DNA from: Plantactinospora sp039889035
GTDB lineage: Bacteria > Actinomycetota > Actinomycetes > Mycobacteriales > Micromonosporaceae
NCBI GenBank assembly: GCA_039889035.1
Contig: JBDQQY010000003.1
Coordinates: 1-64,000, forward strand
DNA length: 64,000 nucleotides
Reading direction: 5' to 3'
A model generated the notes under the pieces. The model searched no databases. It was not told where the DNA came from and saw nothing but the letters and a program-made list of their open reading frames with translations. Shown piece by piece: positions 32,503 to 41,119 of this stretch (the first letter of the stretch is position 1; the number at the start of each line of letters is the position of its first letter). Made by a program: the position numbers and the translations under genes.

Positions 32503-33099
32503 TCAGGCCGGGCGGTCGCCCTCGTCGCGCAGCCGGGCATGCAGGTGTACGTCGTGCCAGCCGTCCGCGTGCCGCCACGCAGCGCGCAGCATGCCCTCCA
32601 CCGCGAACCCGAGCTTGTCGGCCACCCGGCAGGACGCGCGGTTCGCCGTCGAGTGCCGCAGCTCCAGCCGGTGCAGCCCGAGGCGGTCGAAGGCCCACGC
32701 CTGTAGTGCCCGTACCGCCCGGCCGGCAAGGCCCTGGCCGCGGGCGGCCGGCAGCACCCAGTACGAAATTTCGGCCGACGCCTGGTCCAGCCGGATCTCG
32801 CGCAGCCCCACCTGGCCGAGCGGCTCGCCGGTCCGCTCCGCCGTCACGGCCCAGCTCGCGTCGGTCTGCGCCGCCCACCGGGCCGGCCACTGCGCCGTCC
32901 ACTCCCGCGCCTCGTCCTCGCTGTCCAGCCGGCACAGGTGCCACCGCTGGATTTCCGGACACCCGAACGCGGCCCGCACGGTGGCGGCGTCGTCCACCCG
33001 CCACGGCCGCAGGGCCAGCCCGCCGGCGGCGGTGAGCCGGGGTTGGCGGATCGTGCGCAGCGAGTCGACCGGCAGGACCGGCGGCACCAGCATGGGCAT
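32503..33099 (-). CDS. RimJ/RimL-like GNAT acetyltransferase
   Basis: A 198-residue GNAT. The opening LTAAGGLALRPWRVDDAATV is typical of RimJ/RimL-type enzymes, the acetyl-CoA loop is PAARGQGLAGRAV, and NRASCRVADKLGF is the common NxxS...KxGF motif with EGMLRAAW after it. It may acetylate a protein N-terminus or a small amine. It reads toward the FXS promoter on the same strand, with no overlap, and lies after the terminator at 33140-33172. The ATG 33093 is an alternative start. Confidence 0.85.
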   Translation of the reverse strand: MPMLVPPVLPVDSLRTIRQPRLTAAGGLALRPWRVDDAATVRAAFGCPEIQRWHLCRLDSEDEAREWTAQWPARWAAQTDASWAVTAERTGEPLGQVGLREIRLDQASAEISYWVLPAARGQGLAGRAVRALQAWAFDRLGLHRLELRHSTANRASCRVADKLGFAVEGMLRAAWRHADGWHDVHLHARLRDEGDRPA

Positions 33100-33139
33100 C
33101 CGTCCATGATGGCCGAGGTCATCACCTCGTCCAGCGAGC

Positions 33140-33172
33140 GGGCCCCGATCTCCTCGTGAGAGATCGGGGCCC
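33140..33172. terminator. Hairpin terminator after the first sugar transporter operon
   Basis: A perfect 13-base stem, GGGCCCCGATCTC (33140-33152) with 33160-33172, and a 7-base loop. It lies 64 bases past the stop of the minus-strand permease at 33236 and upstream of the GNAT gene, so it ends the transporter transcript. Confidence 0.75.
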
Positions 33173-33235
33173 GGGCTGGTGGGACGGCCCGCCGGTACGC
33201 GGCCGGCCGAGGAGTGTCGCGTCCGGTCGGCCGCG

Positions 33236-34156
33236 CTACTTGACCGCGCCGGCGGTGAGGCCGGACTGGATCTGCCGCTGGAAGATCGCGTAGACCAGGA
33301 TCATCGGCAGGATCGCCATGGTCAGCGCGGCGAACAGCCCGGACCAGTCCGCCTCGTAACCGGCGTTGACCGAGATGTCGGCGATGCCCTGGGTGAGCAC
33401 CCACTTGTCCTCGGCGTTGGAGAGCAGCACCAACGGCAACTGGTACTGCGACCACTGCCCGATGATGTTGAAGATCCCGACGCTGATCAGGCCGGGCTTG
33501 GCCATCGGCAGCATCACCTGGAAGAAGAGCCGGGTGTGCGAGCAGCCGTCGATCATGCCCGCCTCGGCGACCGAGGTCGGCAGCGTCTTGAAGAACGCGG
33601 CCAGGAAGAAGACCGTGAACGGCAACGAGTACGCGATGTAGACCAGGACCAGCCCGGTGTGCGTGTTGAGCAGGCCGAGGTTGTCCACCACGAAGAAGAG
33701 CGGCACCAGGGCCAGGAAGACCGGGAAGGCCAGTCCGGAGACGAAGAGGTAGTAGATCACCCGGTTGCCGACGAACTTGTACCGGGCCAGCACGTACGCG
33801 GCCATCGAACCCAGCAGCATCGTGCCGACGACGCCGCAGGAGACCACGATCACGCTGTTGACGAAGAACCTCCCGACCCGGGCCTGGGTCCAGGCGCGGC
33901 CCCAGTTCTCCCAGCGCAACTCGGCCGGGAGCGTCCACGGGCTGCTGAAGATCTCCGCCGTGTTCTTGAACGAGGCCAGGAAGGTCCAGAGGATCGGGAC
34001 GATCACGATCACCGCCCAGACCACCAGGGCAACGTGGCCCAGGCTGGACAGCAGTCGTACCTCGGACCTGACCTTACGGTCCCGGCCCTTGCCGGCCGTA
34101 CCGCCCGGCTTGCCTTCCCCGGGCCGGATCACCGGGCGCTCGGTCTGTGTCGTCAT
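33236..34156 (-). CDS. Carbohydrate ABC importer permease, MalG type (system 1)
   Basis: About 306 residues with six predicted membrane helices. The cytoplasmic coupling loop EAGMIDGCSHTRLFFQVMLP is the EAA motif that contacts the shared ATPase. It ends with FQRQIQSGLTAGAVK, typical of MalG/NgcG-like permeases. ATG 34156 is chosen since GGGA lies 8 bases before it. The frame is open to 34168. It is the last gene of the binding-protein/permease/permease operon. Related to, but clearly distinct from, the second copy at 39198-40112. Confidence 0.9.
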   Translation of the reverse strand: MTTQTERPVIRPGEGKPGGTAGKGRDRKVRSEVRLLSSLGHVALVVWAVIVIVPILWTFLASFKNTAEIFSSPWTLPAELRWENWGRAWTQARVGRFFVNSVIVVSCGVVGTMLLGSMAAYVLARYKFVGNRVIYYLFVSGLAFPVFLALVPLFFVVDNLGLLNTHTGLVLVYIAYSLPFTVFFLAAFFKTLPTSVAEAGMIDGCSHTRLFFQVMLPMAKPGLISVGIFNIIGQWSQYQLPLVLLSNAEDKWVLTQGIADISVNAGYEADWSGLFAALTMAILPMILVYAIFQRQIQSGLTAGAVK

Positions 34157-34169
34157 CTGGGGTCCCATC

Positions 34170-35078
34170 TCAGTACTCGATGCTCTCCCGCTTGGACACC
34201 CGCAGCATCAGTGCCGCGAACGTGATGGTCAGGAAGAACAGCGCCACCCCCATCGCCGAGGCGTAGCCGGCCCGGCCGTAGGTGAAGGCGTTGCGGTAGA
34301 TCTCCATCGCGAGCACCGTGGTGGCCCCGTCCGGGCCGCCGCTGTCGATGGAGAGCACCGCGACGATGGCGAAGCAGTCGAACGCCGCGATGCCCAGATA
34401 GACCCAGGCCACCTGGAGGGTGTCCCAGAGCAGCGGAAGGGTGACCCGGAAGAAGAGGGTGACCCTGGTGGCCCCGTCGATCTCGGCGGCCTCGTAGATC
34501 TCGGTCGGGATGGACGCCATGCCGGCCGAGAAGAGCACCACGTAGAAGCCGACGCTCTGCCAGACCAGCACCCCGATGATCGACCAGAGGGCGAGGTTCG
34601 GGTTGATCATGAAGAAGACCGGCTCCAGCCCGACCTTCGTCAGCACGCCGTTGATCAGACCGGACTCGTCCGGCCGGTAGACCATCTGGAACAGCACCGC
34701 GATGACCGCCACCGCCAGGACCTGGGGGAAGAAGAACACCACCCGGTAGAAGGCGGAACCCCGTACCCCGACCCGCTGCCCGCCTCTGCTGCCGCCGCCG
34801 ACGTTCAGCATGAAGGCGAAGAACAGCGCGATGGCGATGGTGATCAGCGGCAGGGCGAGCAGGATTATCCCGTGGTGCTGGACCGCCTTCCAGAAGGCCG
34901 TGTCGTTGAACAGCCGCTGGAAGTTCTCGAACCCGATCCACTCCGGCGTGCCGATGCCCCGCCAGTTCGTCATCGCGAGCTGGAACGCCTGGGCGTACGG
35001 CGCGATCACGAAGATCGAGTAGAGCGTGACCGGCAGGAAGAGAAAGCCGATCACGAACGGGTACTTGCCCTGCCGCAT
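34170..35078 (-). CDS. Carbohydrate ABC importer permease, MalF type (system 1)
   Basis: About 302 residues, opening with MRQGKYPFVIGFLFLPVTLY. It has the MalF-type helices and the EAA loop EAAEIDGATRVTLFFRVTLP. Together with the MalG-type subunit it forms the channel. ATG 35078 follows GGAGTGATC with good spacing, and the frame's longer version is not supported. The stop is 13 bases before the next gene's start. The binding protein is encoded just upstream. Confidence 0.9.
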   Translation of the reverse strand: MRQGKYPFVIGFLFLPVTLYSIFVIAPYAQAFQLAMTNWRGIGTPEWIGFENFQRLFNDTAFWKAVQHHGIILLALPLITIAIALFFAFMLNVGGGSRGGQRVGVRGSAFYRVVFFFPQVLAVAVIAVLFQMVYRPDESGLINGVLTKVGLEPVFFMINPNLALWSIIGVLVWQSVGFYVVLFSAGMASIPTEIYEAAEIDGATRVTLFFRVTLPLLWDTLQVAWVYLGIAAFDCFAIVAVLSIDSGGPDGATTVLAMEIYRNAFTYGRAGYASAMGVALFFLTITFAALMLRVSKRESIEY

Positions 35079-35098
35079 GATCACTCCACTCCGGTCAA

Positions 35099-36601
35099 TC
35101 AGCGCGAGAACTTGGCGACGCTGCTGTCGGCCTTGATGGCGTCCGCGCGCTTCTGGATCCGCTCGGCCCACTGCTCGGCGGTGGCGCGGCCGAACATCAG
35201 CTCGTTGGTCGCGGTCCGGGCCTCAGTGTCCAGCTCCTTGTACCAGTTGTCGAACATCATGTTGAAGACGTTCGCCCCGGCCGCCTTCAGCGCGGCCTGC
35301 GAGCTGGCCACGCCGGGCGGGAACGAGTAGCCCTCGCTGCCGGCCGGCACCACGGTGGCCGCCCCGACGGTCTCGGTGAAGCCCCGGGCACCCGCCTTGG
35401 AGAGCATCTGCCGCATGTACTCCATGCCGCCGCGCGGGTTCTTGCTCTTGGCCGAGACGAAGTACCCCTCGCCACCGGCCGCCCGGATCGCACCGGCCGG
35501 CAGCTTGTCCGCAGGCGTCAGGCTCGGCACCGGCATGAGCTGGTACTCGAAGCCGGCCGGCGTGTCCTTCTTCTGCTCGTTCTCCAGCCAGTCACCGCTG
35601 GGGTAGAAGGCGAGCTTGTACTGGTTCTGCCGGAGCTGCACGTCGGTGTGCTTGAGGCCCTCGTAGCTCTTGTCGCCGTACTTGGCGCCGATCTCGGCCC
35701 AGGCCTTGGCGGACTGGAGAATCGCGTCGGCCTTCCAGGCGTTCGGCTCCAGGTTGTCGATGCTCTTCAGCACGTCCGGGCCGCCCACCTTGGCGGCCTG
35801 GGTCAGGATCACGTTCCACATGTAGTACGCCGCGTTCGCCCCGGCGTAGCCGAACGGGGTGATGCCCTTGGCCTTGATCTGGTCGCAGAGCGCGGTGAAC
35901 TGCTCCCAGGTGGTCGGTACGGTCCAGCCGTTGTCCTTGAAGAGCTTGCCGGAGTACCAGATGCCGTAGACGGTCGAGACGTAGTAGAGCACGAAGGGCT
36001 TGCGCGCCCCGTCCTTGGTGTTGAACATGCCCTGCTCGACCACGCCCGGGATGATGGTGTCCCGGACCTTCTTGTTCGGGTCGTCGACCGACGGCGCGTC
36101 CCACAGCTCGGTCAGGTCCTGGAGCTGGTTGTCGTTGACCAGGGCACCGAAGTCGAGGAACTTCTCGCCCGAGTTGTTGACGAACTCCGGCGGGTCACCG
36201 GCGGTGAACCGCGGCTGGAGCACCGTGGAGACCGCCTGGGTCGCCTGGTGCTTGATCTGCGCCTTCGGGAAGGCGGTCTGGTAGAGCTTCTCGTGCACGT
36301 CGGTGGCGTACTTCTCGCCGTAGCCGCCGTTGAAGATGATCACCTCCAGCGCGGCGTCCTCCTTGACGCCGAGCGGGTTGGTGGCGCTCTTCGCTCCGGT
36401 CTCCTGCTCGGTGTTGCCCTCGTCGTCACCGCCGGTGGCGCAGGCGCCGAGCAGCCCGGCGGCCGGGGTGACGAGCAGCCCGGCGGCGGCGGCCCGGCGC
36501 AGCACCGTACGGCGGCTGGTGCCCAGCGCCGCCGGCAGGTCCGGCCCGGTCATGGTCGACAGATCAACGCGGTCCGACGTGTGGTCGGAGGTTGCGGACA
36601 T
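35099..36601 (-). CDS. NgcE-like amino-sugar binding lipoprotein (system 1)
   Basis: A 500-residue solute-binding protein. The Tat signal SRRTVLRR is followed by a hydrophobic stretch and the lipobox LLGAC, so it is a lipoprotein exported folded. After it come NPLGVKEDAALEVIIFNGGY and PGVVEQGMFNT, sequences seen in NgcE-type N-acetylglucosamine/diacetylchitobiose binding proteins, plus YGIWYSGKLF. The substrate is inferred from family and from the nearby kinase. ATG 36601 has GGAG 6 bases upstream. An ATG at 36607 is directly abutted by that ribosome site. Confidence 0.88.
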   Translation of the reverse strand: MSATSDHTSDRVDLSTMTGPDLPAALGTSRRTVLRRAAAAGLLVTPAAGLLGACATGGDDEGNTEQETGAKSATNPLGVKEDAALEVIIFNGGYGEKYATDVHEKLYQTAFPKAQIKHQATQAVSTVLQPRFTAGDPPEFVNNSGEKFLDFGALVNDNQLQDLTELWDAPSVDDPNKKVRDTIIPGVVEQGMFNTKDGARKPFVLYYVSTVYGIWYSGKLFKDNGWTVPTTWEQFTALCDQIKAKGITPFGYAGANAAYYMWNVILTQAAKVGGPDVLKSIDNLEPNAWKADAILQSAKAWAEIGAKYGDKSYEGLKHTDVQLRQNQYKLAFYPSGDWLENEQKKDTPAGFEYQLMPVPSLTPADKLPAGAIRAAGGEGYFVSAKSKNPRGGMEYMRQMLSKAGARGFTETVGAATVVPAGSEGYSFPPGVASSQAALKAAGANVFNMMFDNWYKELDTEARTATNELMFGRATAEQWAERIQKRADAIKADSSVAKFSR

Positions 36602-36850
36602 CTTCATCTCCTCAGTTGAGAATCGGGTCGGGCCAGCCGGACGAATCCGGATGACCGGGACCTGCCAGCGGTGCGGTTACTGAACCTCTTCCGACCTCCC
36701 CCTGTGGTCTGCGGCGACCGCAGGTGGAGGTCGGGGCGCAGGCAACGCGCCGTCCAGGTGGGAAAGGGTCCACTCGTCCCCGCCAGGGGGCGATCGGGCC
36801 GGAGGCGACTCGCGCCCCCTCCGTCCCGACGTGTCGGTGTCGGATGCGTG

Positions 36851-37813
36851 TCACGGCCGCGCCTCCTTGGTCGCCTTGTGCCCGCCCACCGCCCGGGCCG
36901 TCCGCTGGAACGCGGCGTGGGCCCGGTCGTGGGTGCGTTGGGCGACGGCGATGTAGAGCAGGTCGAGCACGACGAGTTGCGGATGCCGGGCGGAGAGCGC
37001 GTCCGGCCGGAAGGTGGTCGCCTGGCTGGCGGTGAGCAGCACGATGTCGGCCAGTTCGGCCAGCGGCGACCGGGGGAACCCGGTCAGTGCCACCGTGGTC
37101 GCGCCGTGACTGCCCGCCTCGGCGAGGGTCTCGATGGTCTCGCGGGTCTGGCCGGTGTGCGAGATGCCCAGGGCGACGTCACCCTTGCGGAGCAACGCGG
37201 CTCCGGCCAATCCCTCGTGTACGTCGTTCCAGGCCCACGCCGCCACGCCGATGCGGTGCAGGCTGAACTGCATCTCCTCGCCGACCAGCGCACTGCCGCT
37301 GGCGCCGAAGATGTTCACCCGGGCGGCTCCGGCGATCGCCTCGGCGGCCCGCTCGACCTCGGCCAGGTCCAGCAGCGTGGCGGTGTCGTGCATGGCCTGG
37401 GTGTCCGCCGCGATGATCTGACCGAGCACCCGTTCCAGCGGGTCGGTCGGCTGGATCTCCCGGCCGATGTCGACGGTCCAGCCGGCGGTGTGCGCCCGGC
37501 CGGTCTCGGCGGCGATGCCGAGCCGCAGGTCGGCGTAGCCCTCGAACCCCAGTGCCCGGCAGAACCGCGTGACGGTGGCCGGGGAGGTGCCGCTGCGCTC
37601 CGCCAGCTCGACGATGGTGGCCCGGGCGGCGGCGGACGGATCGCTGAGCACCTGCTCGGCCACCCGCTGCAACGCACCGGTGAACTCGGTGAGTCGGGAC
37701 CGGACCCGGACCAGCACGCTGTCCGCCGGTGAGAGCCCGGCGGCGGCCCGGCGGTCGGGCTCGGCGTCGACCAGCGCGGTCCCCGCGATGGTGTCCGCCT
37801 CCTGCTCGACCAT
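36851..37813 (-). CDS. MurR/RpiR-family transcriptional regulator
   Basis: About 320 residues. The N-terminal HTH_6 domain shows AAARATIVELAERSGTSPATVTRFCRALGF, here as TIVELAERSGTSPATVTRF. The C-terminal SIS domain, which binds phosphosugars, shows NIFGASGSALVGEEM and GISHTGQTRETIETLAEA. Such regulators sense sugar phosphates, so the product of the divergent kinase is a natural ligand. ATG 37813 follows GGAAAGG by 8 bases. It sits between the two transporters and the kinase, and probably controls them. Confidence 0.9.
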   Translation of the reverse strand: MVEQEADTIAGTALVDAEPDRRAAAGLSPADSVLVRVRSRLTEFTGALQRVAEQVLSDPSAAARATIVELAERSGTSPATVTRFCRALGFEGYADLRLGIAAETGRAHTAGWTVDIGREIQPTDPLERVLGQIIAADTQAMHDTATLLDLAEVERAAEAIAGAARVNIFGASGSALVGEEMQFSLHRIGVAAWAWNDVHEGLAGAALLRKGDVALGISHTGQTRETIETLAEAGSHGATTVALTGFPRSPLAELADIVLLTASQATTFRPDALSARHPQLVVLDLLYIAVAQRTHDRAHAAFQRTARAVGGHKATKEARP

Positions 37814-37825
37814 GGGCACGCCTTT

Positions 37826-37870
37826 CCGAAAAGGAAGTTAACTGTTAGTGGTAAAAGTTCTTACTAAGAG
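37826..37870. promoter_or_regulatory. AT-rich candidate operator/promoter between regulator and kinase
   Basis: The stretch GAAGTTAACTGTTAGTGG, followed by AAAAGTTCTTACTAAGAG, is markedly AT-rich for this DNA. It contains CTGTTAGTG (37842-37850), and the reverse complement of a near-copy, CTGTTAAGTG, occurs upstream of the second transporter (42734-42743). It lies between the divergent regulator and kinase. Binding by the RpiR-type protein is inference. Confidence 0.45.
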
Positions 37871-38014
37871 CCCCTCCTTGTCAAGACGATGGGCGAAGTT
37901 TTCAAACTGTTACCTGGGCCGCCCTGGCGCCGGACGATCAGCGCTTGCCCCGGACAGCGGCACCGAGCAGCATGGACGCCGATCGACTCGGCGGGTGGAA
38001 GGTGGTTGCCGGTC

Positions 38015-39007
38015 ATGGCCGACGGCATAGTGGTGGGGCTCGACATCGGCGGCACCTCGACCCGGGCCACGGTGGTCTCGCTGGCCGGGGAACGCCTCGG
38101 CACCGGGCTGGGCGGCGGCGGCAACCCGACGAGCCACGGCGCCGACCGGGCTGCCGAACAGCTCCGGGTGGCGCTCTCCGACGCCCTCGCCGAGATCGAT
38201 CCGGGACTGGTCTGGGCCGGCGCCATCGGGCTGGCCGGGGCGGGCCGGCTGCTCGCCGATCCGGCCGGCCGGTTCGCCTTCGACCGGACCTGGCAGGAGG
38301 TCGGGCTGCGCTGCCGGTACGAGATCTTCGGCGACGCCCTCGTCGCGTACGCCTCGGGCACCGCCGAGCCGGACGGCACGATCCTGATCGCCGGCACCGG
38401 GGCGATCGCCGCCGAGGTACGCGACATGGCGTTGGACCGGGTAGCCGACGGCCACGGCTGGCTGCTCGGCGACGCGGGCAGCGGCTTCTGGCTCGGTCGG
38501 GAAGCCGTCCGGCGGGCGCTGGCCGACCTCGACCGGCACCGGCCGCCCGGCCCGCTCGGCACCCTCGTACTCACCGAGTTGCTCGGCTCGGCGCAGGTCG
38601 CCGCCCGCCCCCGGGACACCGTCGACACCCTGGTCCAGACGGTGACCCGGCGTCCCGCCGTCGAACTGGCCGCGCTCGCCCCGCTGGTGATCCGGGCCGA
38701 GCGGGACGGCGACCCGGCCGCCGCGGCGATCCTCGCCGAAGCCGCCCGGCTGCTCGTCGCCAACGTGGACCGGATCCGCCCCGCCGACGCACGCACCCCG
38801 ATCGTGCTCGGCGGCGGACTGCTCACCGGCGACACCCCGCTGACCGACGCGGTACGCCCGGCCCTGGCCGCACGCTGGCCGCACGCGCCGCTGCACACTG
38901 CCGGGGACGGTGCGCTCGGTGCCGCCTGGCTGGCCGCCCGGAGCCTGCCCGAACTCACCGACCCGGCCGAGCTGCACCGCCGGCTGCTCGGCCCGGCCGA
39001 AGCCTGA
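38015..39007 (+). CDS. BadF/BadG-type ATPase, likely N-acetylglucosamine kinase
   Basis: About 330 residues of the actin/hexokinase ATPase fold: GIVVGLDIGGTSTRATVV (phosphate 1, here GLDIGGTSTRA), GDALVAYASG, TILIAGTGAIAAEV and GWLLGDAGSGFWLG, typical of the BadF/BadG/BcrA/BcrD branch that includes N-acetylglucosamine kinases. The product, GlcNAc-6-phosphate, would enter amino-sugar catabolism. AGGTGG precedes the ATG by 9 bases. Position beside two NgcEFG-like transporters supports an amino-sugar substrate. Confidence 0.85.
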   Translation: MADGIVVGLDIGGTSTRATVVSLAGERLGTGLGGGGNPTSHGADRAAEQLRVALSDALAEIDPGLVWAGAIGLAGAGRLLADPAGRFAFDRTWQEVGLRCRYEIFGDALVAYASGTAEPDGTILIAGTGAIAAEVRDMALDRVADGHGWLLGDAGSGFWLGREAVRRALADLDRHRPPGPLGTLVLTELLGSAQVAARPRDTVDTLVQTVTRRPAVELAALAPLVIRAERDGDPAAAAILAEAARLLVANVDRIRPADARTPIVLGGGLLTGDTPLTDAVRPALAARWPHAPLHTAGDGALGAAWLAARSLPELTDPAELHRRLLGPAEA

Positions 39008-39056
39008 CCCCGGCACTCCCCCGGCCGGCCCTGTGCAGTTCGGGGCCGGCCCAGCC

Positions 39057-39120
39057 GGCCCGGCCGGGGCCGGACCGCGGCACTCCCCGGCCCGGCCGGG
39101 GCCGGACCGGGGCACTCCCC
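39057..39120. repeat. Two tandem 32-base repeats between convergent genes
   Basis: Units 39057-39088 and 39089-39120 differ at one base and share GGCCCGGCCGGGGCCGGACC, with GCACTCCCC at the end. Degenerate copies continue on both sides (39006-39020 and from 39121). Inverted GC stretches within each could form hairpins, so the block may act as a two-way terminator between the kinase and transporter 2. Confidence 0.7.
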
Positions 39121-39197
39121 GGCCTGGCCGGAGACCCGCGCTCTCCGGCCCGACCCGGGGCCAAGCGCTTCCTCGGCCCGGCCGGAGTCCGTCGGCC

Positions 39198-40112
39198 CTA
39201 CTTCAACTGGCCGGCGGTCAGCCCGGACTGGATCTGGCGCTGGAACAGCACGTAGACCGCCAGCACCGGCAGCATCCCGAGGGTGAGCCCGGCGAACAAT
39301 CCGCTGAAGTCGCCCTGGTAGCCCTGGCTGACCGCCAGCGCCGCGAGCCCCTGCGCGAGCACCCATTTCGACTCGTCCCCCTGCATCAGCACCTGGGGCA
39401 GGATGAACTGGTTCCACTGGCTGAGGAAGTTGAAGATGCCGACGCTGACCAGGCCCGGCCGGGCCATCGGCAGCATCACCCGGAAGAAGAGCCGGAAGTG
39501 CCCGCAGCCGTCGATCAGCGCCGCCTCGGCGACCGAGGTCGGCAGGGTCCGGAAGAACGCGGAGAGGAAGAAGACCGTGAACGGCAGCGAGTAGGCGGCG
39601 TAGACCAGGATCAGCCCGGTCCAGGTGTTGAAGAGCCCGGCGTTGCGGACCACGAAGAAGAGCGGCACCAGGGCGAGGAAGACCGGGAACATCATGCCGC
39701 CGACGAACAGGTAGTAGAAGACCTGCCGGAACCGGAACTCGTAGCGGGCGAAGACGTACGCGGCGGTGGCGCCGAAGAGCATGGTCAGGGTCAGCGAGCC
39801 GGCCACCACGACCGCACTGTTCAGGAAGTACTGCCCGATCCGGGCCTCGGTCCAGGCCCGCGCCCAGTTCTCGAAGCGCAGCGCGCCGGGCAGCCCCCAC
39901 GGGTCGCTGAGGATCTCACCGTCGCTCTTGAACGAGCTGAGGAAGACCCAGAGCAGCGGCAGGGTGGTCAGCAGCGCCCAGAGCAGCAGGAACCCGTGCG
40001 AGAAGACGTTCACCACGCCCCACTCGCGGCGGGGGGCCCGGTCGCCGGCCCCGGACCGGCCGTCGGTGCCGACGGTGGGCGGAGCCGACGCGGGGGTGTC
40101 GACGGTCGTCAC
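39198..40112 (-). CDS. Carbohydrate ABC importer permease, MalG type (system 2)
   Basis: About 304 residues. Six helices, the EAA loop EAALIDGCGHFRLFFRVMLP, and the ending FQRQIQSGLTAGQLK, closely parallel to the system 1 protein. Its N-terminus VTTVDTPASAP starts at a GTG whose bases overlap the TGA of the MalF-type gene (GTGA), so the two are translationally coupled. Last gene of the second transporter operon. It is a paralogue of 33236-34156. Confidence 0.9.
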   Translation of the reverse strand: MTTVDTPASAPPTVGTDGRSGAGDRAPRREWGVVNVFSHGFLLLWALLTTLPLLWVFLSSFKSDGEILSDPWGLPGALRFENWARAWTEARIGQYFLNSAVVVAGSLTLTMLFGATAAYVFARYEFRFRQVFYYLFVGGMMFPVFLALVPLFFVVRNAGLFNTWTGLILVYAAYSLPFTVFFLSAFFRTLPTSVAEAALIDGCGHFRLFFRVMLPMARPGLVSVGIFNFLSQWNQFILPQVLMQGDESKWVLAQGLAALAVSQGYQGDFSGLFAGLTLGMLPVLAVYVLFQRQIQSGLTAGQLK

Positions 40113-41017
40113 GAGTACTCGATTCGGTCCCGGCGGCTGGCGCGCAGTGCCAGTACCGCCACCGACAGGGTCAGGAAGAACATCACCACGCCGATCGCCG
40201 AGGCGTACCCGAACTTGGTCTCGCTGCCGAACGCCGTGTTGTACATCCGCAGGCCGATCACGTCCGAGGAGTGGTTGGGCCCGCCGTCGGTCATCTGCTG
40301 GATCAGGATGAAGCCGTCCAGCGCGGCGATGGCCAGGTAGATCCAGGCGACCTGCACGGTGTCCCAGAGCAGCGGGATGGTGACCTTGGTCAGCGTGGTC
40401 CACCGGGAGGCGCCGTCGAGCATCACCGCCTCGTAGATGTCCTTCGGGATGGCCTGCATCGCCGCGCCGAAGAGCACCACGTAGAAGCCGACGTTGCTCC
40501 AGACCATCACCGCCAGCACCGCCCAGAACGCGGTACGCGGGTCGCCGAGCCAGGTCGGCGCGGGCAGCCCGATGCCGCGCAGCGTGGCGTTGAGCAGCCC
40601 GTTGTTGGGGTGGTAGACCTCCTTCCAGAGCAGCGCGATGATCACCACGGAGAGCACCTGCGGGAAGAAGTAGACCAGCTTGTACGCGCCGGAGCCGGGT
40701 ACCCCGACCACGCCGGCGGTGCCGCGCCGGCCGCCCATGTTGAGCATGCTGGCGAAGAAGATCCCCAGCCCGATGGTGAGCACCGGCAGCAGCACCAGCA
40801 GGATCGCGTTGTTCTTGACCGCGTTCCACAGCGCGCCGTCGCGCAGCAGGGTGCCGAAGTTCTCCAGCCCGACGTAGTCGGCGCTGGCCGAGTAGCCCAG
40901 CCAGTTGGTGGTGGAGATCTGGAACGCCTGGAGGTACGGCGAGAGCACGAAGATGCCGTACAGCAGCAGCGGCGGCACCAGGAAGGTGATGATCAGCGGA
41001 TACTTGCCATGTTTCAC
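40109..41017 (-). CDS. Carbohydrate ABC importer permease, MalF type (system 2)
   Basis: About 302 residues, beginning MKHGKYPLIITFLVPPLLLYG, parallel to the system 1 protein. It carries the EAA loop EAVMLDGASRWTTLTKVTIP. The GTG start at 41017 is picked to match the paralogue's N-terminus. An AGGA lies about 12 bases upstream, and longer versions reach 41089. Forms the channel with the MalG-type subunit at 39198-40112. Confidence 0.88.
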   Translation of the reverse strand: MKHGKYPLIITFLVPPLLLYGIFVLSPYLQAFQISTTNWLGYSASADYVGLENFGTLLRDGALWNAVKNNAILLVLLPVLTIGLGIFFASMLNMGGRRGTAGVVGVPGSGAYKLVYFFPQVLSVVIIALLWKEVYHPNNGLLNATLRGIGLPAPTWLGDPRTAFWAVLAVMVWSNVGFYVVLFGAAMQAIPKDIYEAVMLDGASRWTTLTKVTIPLLWDTVQVAWIYLAIAALDGFILIQQMTDGGPNHSSDVIGLRMYNTAFGSETKFGYASAIGVVMFFLTLSVAVLALRASRRDRIEYS

Positions 41018-41119
41018 GGAACCGACATCCTGCCCACTCCACGCGGGAAGACCTGTCCCCGCGACGATCGCGCCGGAGGGGCCGGCCACACCGGCCGACC
41101 CCGCGACGTCACCGACGAC

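Noticed and set aside
36602..36850. DasR operator upstream of the first NgcE-like gene
   Set aside because: No copy of the ACTGGTCTAGACCAC-type site was found.
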